NCBI GenBank assembly: GCA_012727625.1 | Contig: JAAYGP010000265.1 | Coordinates: 1 to 6,904 of the forward strand | Direction of reading: 5' to 3' | Length of the DNA stretch: 6,904 nucleotides | DNA from: Clostridiaceae bacterium | Lineage (GTDB): Bacteria > Bacillota > Clostridia > DSM-8532 | Program-made: the position numbers and the translations under genes | The notes under the pieces: model-generated | The model's database searches: none | Told to the model about the DNA's origin: nothing | Seen by the model: the letters and a program-made list of their open reading frames with translations, nothing else | Shown here: one piece after another, positions 1-5,963 of the stretch | Position numbering within the stretch: position 1 is the first letter of the stretch | How the letters are laid out: each line of letters opens with the position of its first letter

Positions 1-29
1 ATGCGGCGCATTCATGTTATTGAAAAATT

Positions 30-767
30 TCAGCTTGTTTTTTTGTTGTCGTATTCCGTCCCGCTCATTTTTTTCTTTTTTTGAGCTTCTCTTATATCAT
101 AAATAAGGTTCTGGGTATTTTCAAGGATTACAGGCGGAATCCTGCCCTTTTCATCAGCCCTTGCGGATGCAGTTATTAATCTTCCTAACCATTGCAGTGC
201 TTCTTCATTGTTTCCAAGCCGCCGGGCAAGCTCCCCGATAATATACATGCATGTATATTCGTCAAGTTTTCCGTCTTTCAGGTACTCCCCCGTGTAGGAC
301 TTTTTATAGTAATCATAGGAGAACTTTAAAAATTTATGCTCGTTAACCCACTCACCCTTATACCTGTATAACCAGGCTAATCTCAGGCAGATTTTTGCAA
401 ATTCGCTGAAGCTTCCGCTTCTTAGCTGTAGATTATATAAAACAATTTTAAAAGCTTCAAGGGCCTTTTCAACATCCCTTTCACCTGAAAATTCCCTTTT
501 GGTCCATTTCCCCTTAAGTTTGTTGAGGATTACTCTCTGATCATTGGTTGTGGCATTGTTAAAAACAGTGCTATGGGCAGCATAACCGCAATTGCCGCAG
601 ATCCATGCTTCGTAAAAAATTGGGTTTATTGATTCATAATAGGGGCAAAAATCTTCATCCTGTTTAATAAGTTTTACAAACTTTGAACGAACTTTTGTAA
701 CCTGTATTTGCTTATTGCAAACAGGGCATATAATAGTAGAATTATAATATGGTTTAATTTCCGGCAT
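30..767 (-). CDS. DUF2225 family protein with paired CxxC motifs
   Basis: This 245-residue protein resembles the DUF2225 family, which has no established biochemical function. The N-terminal part carries C14-x-x-C17 and C57-x-x-C60, a spacing that suggests a four-cysteine zinc-ribbon site, with an additional C41 in a conserved-looking FCPYY segment and the family-typical WICGNCGYAA stretch. Residues from about 95 to 230 look mostly helical and TPR-like, with repeated aromatic and Leu/Ala positions (for example LAWLYRYKGEW and YIIGELARRLGNNEEALQWLGRL). The last 20 residues are a lysine-rich, probably disordered tail. There is no signal peptide or membrane segment, so it should be cytosolic. 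The ATG at 767 is preceded by AGGTG seven bases upstream, which supports the start. It lies 38 bases after the VanW/G5 gene and is probably cotranscribed with it. Family assignment is fairly secure; zinc binding is inferred and the role is unknown. Confidence 0.88.
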   Translation of the reverse strand: MPEIKPYYNSTIICPVCNKQIQVTKVRSKFVKLIKQDEDFCPYYESINPIFYEAWICGNCGYAAHSTVFNNATTNDQRVILNKLKGKWTKREFSGERDVEKALEAFKIVLYNLQLRSGSFSEFAKICLRLAWLYRYKGEWVNEHKFLKFSYDYYKKSYTGEYLKDGKLDEYTCMYIIGELARRLGNNEEALQWLGRLITASARADEKGRIPPVILENTQNLIYDIREAQKKKKMSGTEYDNKKTS

Positions 768-805
768 ATTTTAACACCTGCTGTTTTTTTATATTCGTTC
801 CGCCA

Positions 806-2266
806 CTACATGTCATATGGAAGTACAGATAACGGATTGGCCAATGAGGGTGCAGCCAGAGGAGATATTTTTATTTTTTTCTTTTGAGGTATGTAATAAT
901 CCACTGAAATTTTTTCTGTTTTAATAACCCTGCCGTTTTTGTCGACAGTGTCAAGAAAAACTTCAACCTTATAGCCCGGTATCGCTTCCCGGACTACAAC
1001 CATTTCACCGGGTTTCAGTGTCTCATCAGTTTCCGTCAGCACACCTTCAGCCTCAATTTTCTCTATAATGTTTGTTCTTATCCTTCTTTTTACCGTCTCT
1101 TTTGGCCTTATGCCCCATATACCAATACGAACCTGATTGCCAATAACCTTTGATTCTATGATGACCGCATATCCGATATTGTTTTTAAACCTGAAGTCAA
1201 TGTACTCCTGTGCAATCGTGGCATCACGACCTATTTCAATATAGGTTGGCGGCAGGGTGTGATTCTTTCTTTCCAGAACTCTGAGACCCGATAAAAGGAC
1301 CGAGTTATACAAGGTGGAAGTAACCTGGCATATCCCACCGCCAAGACCATCAACCAATTCATTGTTTATAATAACCCTGTCTTGCCTGTACCCGTTTTCC
1401 TCCGTCCTGTCCCCGAGAGCCTTGTCCATTGAAAAGCTGTCTCCCGGAAATAAAATCCATTGGTCGATTTTACCGCAGGCAGCCTTGATATTATGAGCCC
1501 TGCCCTCGTTTTGCGGATTAAAATATGTGGAAAACGCCCCCAATTCATACGAGATTTTGTCAACCATCTCGGTGGTAATATCGGTAAGTATCTTCACAAC
1601 AAACAACTCAACATCTGTAGCTGTTTTATTTGAAAGATTTCGCTCAACTCTTTTCATACTAAGATTAAAATCCAGCGAATAACCTGACTGGCTGGGTGTA
1701 ATCCTAACATTTCCGTTTGATACTGAAGCAGAGGCATTTTCAGGTGCTCTTTCGGTATCAATGCCTATGCTTCTTATAATTTCCGCTAATTTTTCTTTAT
1801 TGTAACACATTTCTGCATAAATTTGTAGACCTTGCTTCCGTATTTTTCTGACAAACATCAGCCTTTCAAACATATTACCGCATCTTGCGGTCATAAATGC
1901 CTCATCAACAGCTTTCCCATATAAAGGGGCATAACCAATATCCGCAAAAGGAAGACGGTATTCGTTAAATGGAGTAATAAGCATTATGCCGTCGGAAAAT
2001 CCGCTTTCTGCATAACTTTTCTGCAACAGTTCAAGAGCTTCACGGCGGGTCAGCCCTCCTACATGAATGCCGTCTATATAAATGCCATGATATATTGTGT
2101 TTGTTTCCAGAAAGTAATAAATAAAGAAAGCAGCTGAAACAAAAATAACGGGAACGAAAAGCAGTACAAAAAGAATATACTTTTTGCCTAAAGCCTCGTT
2201 AATAAAGGTTATGGTTTTCTCTTTCCTTTTTAGCGGTTTATTGGTTTTCCCAGGCCGGAATATCAT
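806..2266 (-). CDS. Membrane-anchored VanW family protein with C-terminal G5 domain
   Basis: The protein is 486 residues from the ATG at 2266. A basic N-terminus is followed by one hydrophobic segment at about residues 29-53, which predicts a signal anchor with the remainder outside the cell. Residues about 58-225 hold two copies of a region like the putative peptidoglycan-binding domain (PG_binding_4) seen in many VanW proteins, beginning with IDGIHVGGLTRREALELL. Residues about 243-380 form the VanW domain, with its hallmark GGGICQVTSTLYN at 309-321. Residues about 398-463 match a G5 domain (GEMVVVREAIPGYKVEVF and a following TEKISVDYY). A short Pro/Ala/Leu tail ends the protein. VanW is named after a gene in some vancomycin-resistance clusters, but its activity is unknown; nothing here indicates resistance. 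A cell-wall role is inferred from topology and G5/PG-binding-like domains. A longer reading frame opens at a TTG at 2272, but the Shine-Dalgarno spacing favours 2266. Confidence 0.92.
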   Translation of the reverse strand: MIFRPGKTNKPLKRKEKTITFINEALGKKYILFVLLFVPVIFVSAAFFIYYFLETNTIYHGIYIDGIHVGGLTRREALELLQKSYAESGFSDGIMLITPFNEYRLPFADIGYAPLYGKAVDEAFMTARCGNMFERLMFVRKIRKQGLQIYAEMCYNKEKLAEIIRSIGIDTERAPENASASVSNGNVRITPSQSGYSLDFNLSMKRVERNLSNKTATDVELFVVKILTDITTEMVDKISYELGAFSTYFNPQNEGRAHNIKAACGKIDQWILFPGDSFSMDKALGDRTEENGYRQDRVIINNELVDGLGGGICQVTSTLYNSVLLSGLRVLERKNHTLPPTYIEIGRDATIAQEYIDFRFKNNIGYAVIIESKVIGNQVRIGIWGIRPKETVKRRIRTNIIEKIEAEGVLTETDETLKPGEMVVVREAIPGYKVEVFLDTVDKNGRVIKTEKISVDYYIPQKKKIKISPLAAPSLANPLSVLPYDM

Positions 2267-2274
2267 ATACAACT

Positions 2275-2279
2275 ACCTC
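2275..2279 (-). promoter_or_regulatory. Ribosome-binding site fixing the VanW gene start
   Basis: GAGGT on the minus strand lies eight bases before the ATG at 2266 but only two bases before the in-frame TTG at 2272. An in-frame TAG at 2273-2275 directly precedes that TTG. The spacing therefore supports the ATG, making the protein two residues shorter than the maximal reading frame. Confidence 0.75.
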
Positions 2280-2305
2280 GTTATATAATATTCCGCAAGG
2301 AAAGG

Positions 2306-2384
2306 ATTATTCTATGTCCATATTGTCTGTAACACAGCCGGGCTGCCAGGTTAAAATATGAGCAGAAATTACTCTATATCCATA
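2306..2384 (-). repeat. Imperfect 17-base repeat of the thiI 3' end
   Basis: The 17 bases at 2368-2384, which cover the last four thiI codons (Met-Asp-Ile-Glu) and the TAA stop, recur at 2306-2322, 62 bases further downstream, with 15 of 17 positions identical. Both differences are at third codon positions (GAT/GAC and GAG/GAA), so the second copy also reads ATG-Asp-Ile-Glu-stop, though in a different frame from thiI. No similarity is obvious beyond the repeat. It could be a remnant of a small tandem duplication or chance in AT-rich DNA; it is too short to decide. Confidence 0.4.
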
Positions 2385-3541
2385 ACCTCTGCGCCGTCCA
2401 GTGCCCTTTGTATAAGCTCCTCTATGTTTAAAACGGATTCAAGCTCAATTGTTTTTTCAAGCCGTGGTTTTGTCACCGGATGTCTGGCAACAAAAAGCGT
2501 GCAGCAATCCTCATATGGAAGAACCGATGTTTCGTAGGTCCCTATCCGCCTTGAGATTTCAACAATCTCGCTTTTATCCATTCCAATACATGGCCGGTAA
2601 ACAGGGAGAGATACCGCGCTGTTTGTAACCAAAAGGCTTTCCAGTGTCTGGCTGGCAACCTGGCCTATGGCCTCCCCTGTAACAAGCCCCAGCGAACCGT
2701 TTTTAAGAGCGATTTTTTCAGCTATTTTCATCATGAACCTTCTCATGATGATTGTGATATATTCATGGGGACATTTTTGATTTATATACATCTGAATCTC
2801 AGTAAAGGGAATAATATGAAGCCTTAAACCAAGATTATACACCGAAAGCATTTTTACAAGCTTTATGACCTTATCCTTAGCCCGCTCACTTGTGTATGGA
2901 TAGCTGTAAAAATGAACAGCTTCAAGCTTAACGCCTCTTTTGGCAATCATCCATCCTGCTACGGGGCTGTCAATTCCGCCGGATATAAGCAGTGTTGCAG
3001 TACCGTTCGAGCCAACAGGAAGTCCCTTTACGCCAGGCACAATTTCCGAGTAGATATATGAAAATTCTCTGATTTCAACATAAAGAATAAAATCAGGGTC
3101 TGTAACATTAACCTTAAGCTCCGGGAAATTTTTAAGCAGCACTGCCCCAAGTTCCCTTGAAACTTCCATGGAATTCATGGGAAACTTCTTGTCGGCGCGT
3201 TTTGTCTCCACTTTAAAGGTTCTGTGGTTATATTTTTTTAAAATATCCCGCACCATTTCAACGGATTTGCCGAATATAACATCCTTACTTGTTTCAAGTT
3301 TCCAGACCGGGCTTACGGAAGAAATGCCGAAAACCTTTGTTAAACGGTTTATTGCTTCGTCCGCCGGATAATTCTCAATTTCAGGCTCAACATAAATCCT
3401 GCTTTGGGCTTTTGCAATCTTTACTTTACCAAGCCCGTACAAAGCGCGTTTCATATTTTTTATAAGCCTGTTTTCAAAGGCCGGCTTGTTAAGCCCTTTC
3501 AGAAAAATTTCCTCATAGCGCACAAGTATAACCGTATTCAT
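2369..3541 (-). CDS. thiI: tRNA sulfurtransferase ThiI (tRNA 4-thiouridine synthase)
   Basis: ThiI adenylates uridine 8 of tRNA with ATP and replaces the oxygen with sulfur to give 4-thiouridine; in some bacteria it also supplies sulfur for the thiamine thiazole. From the ATG at 3541 the protein is 390 residues: an N-terminal ferredoxin-like part (about 1-55), a THUMP RNA-binding domain (about 55-165), and a PP-loop ATP pyrophosphatase domain with SGGIDSPVAGW starting at residue 187 and GEAIGQVASQT at 289-299. The E. coli-type C-terminal rhodanese domain is absent, as in Bacillus ThiI. The conserved cysteine region is YEDCCTLF, with C346 and C347; one of these probably corresponds to the catalytic cysteine of the PP-loop domain. 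The next gene upstream in the transcript is a cysteine desulfurase, its likely sulfur donor. A longer frame begins at an ATG at 3559, but that start has no ribosome-binding site and adds six atypical residues. Identification is secure. Confidence 0.97.
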   Translation of the reverse strand: MNTVILVRYEEIFLKGLNKPAFENRLIKNMKRALYGLGKVKIAKAQSRIYVEPEIENYPADEAINRLTKVFGISSVSPVWKLETSKDVIFGKSVEMVRDILKKYNHRTFKVETKRADKKFPMNSMEVSRELGAVLLKNFPELKVNVTDPDFILYVEIREFSYIYSEIVPGVKGLPVGSNGTATLLISGGIDSPVAGWMIAKRGVKLEAVHFYSYPYTSERAKDKVIKLVKMLSVYNLGLRLHIIPFTEIQMYINQKCPHEYITIIMRRFMMKIAEKIALKNGSLGLVTGEAIGQVASQTLESLLVTNSAVSLPVYRPCIGMDKSEIVEISRRIGTYETSVLPYEDCCTLFVARHPVTKPRLEKTIELESVLNIEELIQRALDGAEVMDIE

Positions 3542-3549
3542 ATGATTCT

Positions 3550-3553
3550 TCCT
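3550..3553 (-). promoter_or_regulatory. thiI: Ribosome-binding site fixing the thiI start
   Basis: AAAAGGAAG on the minus strand (3548-3556, core AGGA at 3550-3553) places the core eight bases before the ATG at 3541. It lies inside the six codons that a start at 3559 would add; the bases before 3559 are only an A/T-rich run. The protein then begins MNTVILVRYEEI, typical for ThiI. Confidence 0.8.
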
Positions 3554-3584
3554 TTTCATGATTTATTTGTTTTTACGTCAATAT

Positions 3585-3653
3585 TCAGATATTCATTGTA
3601 AAAGCAACGGGTTGCCATGCGAGCCGGGGCTTATAGTAATATCTCCTTCCCAT
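3585..3653 (-). other. Possible 22-residue ORF between nifS and thiI
   Basis: The nifS stop and the corrected thiI start are 117 bases apart, the longest spacer inside the gene cluster. On the minus strand an ATG at 3653 opens a frame for MGRRYYYKPRLAWQPVAFTMNI, ending at TGA 3585-3587. It begins six bases after the nifS stop, and an AAGG within the last nifS codons lies about 11 bases upstream, which is weak but possible for coupled translation. The basic, tyrosine-rich start is unusual, but 22 codons can easily be open by chance. A second ATG at 3618 opens 20 codons (MATRCFYNEYLNIDVKTNKS) whose TGA overlaps the rejected thiI ATG at 3559. I do not recognise either peptide and do not claim that either is made. 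Confidence 0.15.
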
Positions 3654-3658
3654 TTTGC

Positions 3659-4807
3659 TTAATACCTTATAACCGGTATTATTTCCCTGATTGCCTTTGT
3701 AAAACTTATAGCTTCGTTGGCAGTGTTAAAGCCTGAAAAACTTAAACGAATGGCCCCTTCAATATTTACCTTCGGCAGGTTCATGGCCTTTAAAACATGG
3801 CTTTGAACACTCTTGCGGGACGAACAGGCAGAACCGGTTGAAACAAAAATGTTCCTGGCTTCCAGATGGTGCATCAGCACCTGAGCCTTAACCCCGGGAA
3901 AGGATATATTTAAAATGCCTTCATATGCATTATCGGGTGAGTTAACAAAAAAGCCGTCTCTTCCAAATTCTTTCGTCAATTCGTCAATAATAATGTTTTT
4001 AAGCATTTTGCAGTTTTTCCGGTTTTCATCCATTCTTTCGTGAATAATTTCCGCCGCAGTTGCAAAGGCATGTATTGCGGGGACGTTTTCAGTTCCGGAG
4101 CGATATTTGGCTTCCTGTCCTCCCCCATGCAAAATAGGCCTGATGCGGGTGTTTTTCCTTATGTATAAAGCGCCACAGCCTTTTGGACCATGTATTTTAT
4201 GAGCGCTTATGGAAACCAGGTCCGCATCTGTCTTTGAAAGATTCAAAGGTATTTTGCCATATGCCTGAACCCCGTCTATGTGAATTAAGGTATCAGGGTT
4301 TTTATGCCGTACTGCCCGGATCACTTCGTCAAGATTTTGCATGGCTCCGGTTTCGTTATTAACCAGTATGAAACTTATTAGGCTTGTTTTTTCATTTATT
4401 TTTTCACTGACCAGATACGGATCCAAAACTCCGTCCGGGTTAACGTCCAGTAATTCAGGAGAAAAGCCTTCTGTTTCAAGATATGAAAAACACTCAATTG
4501 CCGACGGATGCTCGGTTTTTGTGGTTAATATTCGGGACGCTTTTCTTCTGTTTGCCCTTGCGCTTCCCTTTATGGCCCAATTGTTGGATTCAGTTCCGCC
4601 GGAAGTAAAGAAGATTTCATCATCTGAAACAGATAATGTTTTAGCTATTGTTTCCCTGGCCTTTTGCAGTATTTTTTCCGCATTGCTTCCAAGCCGGTGC
4701 AATGAAGAAGGGTTTCCGTAAAAATCTTTATAAATCCTGTTCATTTCCTCAAGGGCTTCGGGATATATGCTTGTTGTTGCGCTGTTATCGAAATAAATCA
4801 ATTGCAA
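3659..4807 (-). CDS. nifS: NifS/IscS-type cysteine desulfurase, likely sulfur donor to ThiI
   Basis: This 382-residue PLP enzyme converts cysteine to alanine and carries the released sulfur as a persulfide. Visible landmarks are YFDNSATT at 5-12, GGTESNN at 70-76, the PLP-stacking H100 in TEH, NNETGA at 150-155, HIDGVQA around D178 and Q181, the PLP-lysine K204 in SAHKIHGPKG, RSGTEN at 236-241, and the catalytic C328 in STGSACSS. Length and motif order are normal for the class. The segment after C328 (RKSVQSHVLKAMNL) is of the NifS/IscS type. No iscU, iscR or iscA gene is present in the window; thiI follows directly, the arrangement of the Bacillus nifZ-thiI pair, so a dedicated role in tRNA thiolation is inferred. 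A general Fe-S role cannot be excluded. The start is TTG at 4807: an in-frame TGA at 4814-4816 excludes a longer protein, and a strong ribosome-binding site lies at the right distance. The gene follows the phosphoesterase stop by 15 bases. Confidence 0.96.
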   Translation of the reverse strand: MQLIYFDNSATTSIYPEALEEMNRIYKDFYGNPSSLHRLGSNAEKILQKARETIAKTLSVSDDEIFFTSGGTESNNWAIKGSARANRRKASRILTTKTEHPSAIECFSYLETEGFSPELLDVNPDGVLDPYLVSEKINEKTSLISFILVNNETGAMQNLDEVIRAVRHKNPDTLIHIDGVQAYGKIPLNLSKTDADLVSISAHKIHGPKGCGALYIRKNTRIRPILHGGGQEAKYRSGTENVPAIHAFATAAEIIHERMDENRKNCKMLKNIIIDELTKEFGRDGFFVNSPDNAYEGILNISFPGVKAQVLMHHLEARNIFVSTGSACSSRKSVQSHVLKAMNLPKVNIEGAIRLSFSGFNTANEAISFTKAIREIIPVIRY

Positions 4808-4812
4808 TGAAA

Positions 4813-4821
4813 CTCACCTTT
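4813..4821 (-). promoter_or_regulatory. nifS: Strong ribosome-binding site for the TTG start of nifS
   Basis: AAAGGTGAG on the minus strand ends five bases before the TTG at 4807. No ATG or GTG start lies in frame between the upstream TGA (4814-4816) and the conserved YFDNSATT motif; the only alternative is a second TTG two codons later at 4801. This sets the start codon as TTG despite its rarity. Confidence 0.85.
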
Positions 4822-4822
4822 C

Positions 4823-5308
4823 CTAAACCGCATTCATTAACTTCGCATCAATTTTAAAATTATCAATTGATACAATGGCATATGATTCATCATCCTCACC
4901 GCGCGGATCGGAAATGCTGCCCGGATTTAAAATAATGAGACCGGGGTAATGCTCAACCTGGGACATATGAGTATGACCGAACAAAATAAGCTGGATATTC
5001 TCATTTTCTGCTTTGGCCTTAAGTCTGTCCGTCCCCCATTTGACAGAATAACGGTGACCATGGGTAATTAAAACGCGCTGCCCCTCTATTTCCAGAATCT
5101 TTTCAATCGGCACATCACCAATCATGAAATCGCTGTTTCCATAAACATATTCAAAACAAAGCTGCGGAAACAAGTCCTCCAGCTTTCTTGCGTCTCTGAA
5201 ATAATCTCCTAAATGAATAACCATGTCCACATCCCTGTGATTGCTGATAACTTTTTCCGCAAGAGATGTATTTCCATGGGAGTCACTTATGACTAACAGC
5301 TTTACCAT
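4823..5308 (-). CDS. YfcE/MJ0936-type metallophosphoesterase
   Basis: A small cytosolic phosphodiesterase of 161 residues in the calcineurin-like superfamily. The two-metal site can be read in order: D9 and H11 in SDSHG, D35 in HLGD, N58 in GNSD, H83 in THGH, and H112 and H114 in GHTH, followed by NPGS at 128-131. Every usual ligand is present, so it should be active. Related enzymes (E. coli YfcE, Methanocaldococcus MJ0936) hydrolyse artificial phosphodiesters in a Mn- or Ni-dependent way; the natural substrate is unknown. The gene lies between rdgB (46 bases) and nifS (15 bases); in many Firmicutes a phosphoesterase of this type adjoins rph and rdgB, suggesting but not proving a nucleotide-related role. 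The ATG at 5308 is the only usable start after an in-frame TAA; its Shine-Dalgarno-like AAAGGGGAG is 14 bases away, wider than normal. Confidence 0.93.
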   Translation of the reverse strand: MVKLLVISDSHGNTSLAEKVISNHRDVDMVIHLGDYFRDARKLEDLFPQLCFEYVYGNSDFMIGDVPIEKILEIEGQRVLITHGHRYSVKWGTDRLKAKAENENIQLILFGHTHMSQVEHYPGLIILNPGSISDPRGEDDESYAIVSIDNFKIDAKLMNAV

Positions 5309-5322
5309 CTTTTTGTTTTCAA

Positions 5323-5331
5323 CTCCCCTTT
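5323..5331 (-). promoter_or_regulatory. Widely spaced ribosome-binding site of the phosphoesterase gene
   Basis: AAAGGGGAG on the minus strand ends 14 bases before the ATG at 5308, beyond the usual 5-10. A TTG directly follows it but is out of frame. No alternative in-frame start exists between the upstream TAA and this ATG, so the wide spacing appears real and may reduce translation. Confidence 0.45.
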
Positions 5332-5354
5332 AAGCTCTTCACGTTTATGCTATT

Positions 5355-5951
5355 TTAAATTTTCATGACCTCTGCAAACTTTTCCTTAAATTTTTTCAAA
5401 GCAATAGCCCTGTGGCTTATTTTATTTTTTATGCTCTCAGGCAATTGAGCAAAAGTTTTTTTATATTCAGGCAGATAGAATATAGGGTCATAGCCGAAAC
5501 CTTCGTTTCCCATTGGCTCTTCGGCTATAAGCCCTTCCACCGTGCCCTCCACACAAAAACTTGTTTTCCCTGATACAAAAGCAATTGAACAAACAAACCG
5601 TGCGGTTCTGAATTGGACATCAATTCCTTTTAACAGATGGATAATTCTGTTGTTTTTTACTTCCTGGCTCGTATTATCGCCTGCAAAACGTGACGTAAAA
5701 ATACCCGGCGCACCATTTAAAAAGTCAACTTCAAGGCCGCTGTCATCTGCAAGAACCATTTCACCTGTTATTTCAAAAAGGGCTTTGGCCTTTAATAATG
5801 CGTTTTCAGAAAATGAACAGCCATTTTCATCAATTTCTGCGTCATATCCGGCTTCGCCCATTGATAATACTTCCACAGGAAATTCCTTTAATATTTCTTT
5901 AATTTCAATTGCTTTGCCTTTGTTCTTTGTTGCAATAATCAGTTTTTCCAT
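5355..5951 (-). CDS. rdgB: XTP/dITP diphosphatase (RdgB/HAM1 family)
   Basis: This enzyme hydrolyses non-canonical purine nucleoside triphosphates (XTP, ITP, dITP) to the monophosphate and pyrophosphate, keeping deaminated bases out of DNA and RNA. The 198 residues match the family length. The substrate loop is ATKNKGK at 7-13; E49 and K53 lie in FSENALLKA; the metal and catalytic acidic pair D69-D70 is in LADDSGLEVD; TSRFAG at 86-91, GFGYDPIF at 151-158 and SHRA at 179-182 complete the nucleotide pocket. All expected motifs are intact. The gene starts 12 bases after the rph stop and is surely cotranscribed with it. There is no normal ribosome-binding site close to the ATG; the only good candidate is 21 bases away in the last codons of rph, so translation may depend on coupling to rph. 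The ATG is the first possible start after an in-frame TAA at 5961-5963. Confidence 0.97.
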   Translation of the reverse strand: MEKLIIATKNKGKAIEIKEILKEFPVEVLSMGEAGYDAEIDENGCSFSENALLKAKALFEITGEMVLADDSGLEVDFLNGAPGIFTSRFAGDNTSQEVKNNRIIHLLKGIDVQFRTARFVCSIAFVSGKTSFCVEGTVEGLIAEEPMGNEGFGYDPIFYLPEYKKTFAQLPESIKNKISHRAIALKKFKEKFAEVMKI

Positions 5952-5963
5952 AGGTTTTTTTTA

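Noticed and set aside
1..15. ATG at 15 on the minus strand as the start of the next gene
   Set aside because: Only five codons are visible before the window edge, and no ribosome-binding site precedes it.
1366..1563. Second minus-strand frame of 65 codons inside the VanW gene
   Set aside because: It lies in another frame over the conserved VanW domain, resembles no protein I know, and the main frame is intact.
2335..2345. GC-rich palindrome CAGCC-G-GGCTG after thiI as a terminator
   Set aside because: A one-base loop cannot form, the realistic stem is very short, and no T run follows on the minus strand.
3604..3615. Inverted repeat GCAAC/GTTGC in the nifS-thiI spacer as a regulatory hairpin
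   Set aside because: The arms are five bases with a two-base loop, so no stable hairpin forms and nothing extends the stem.
4341..4721. Open plus-strand frame of 126 codons inside nifS
   Set aside because: Fully antisense to an intact cysteine desulfurase, with no recognisable domain.
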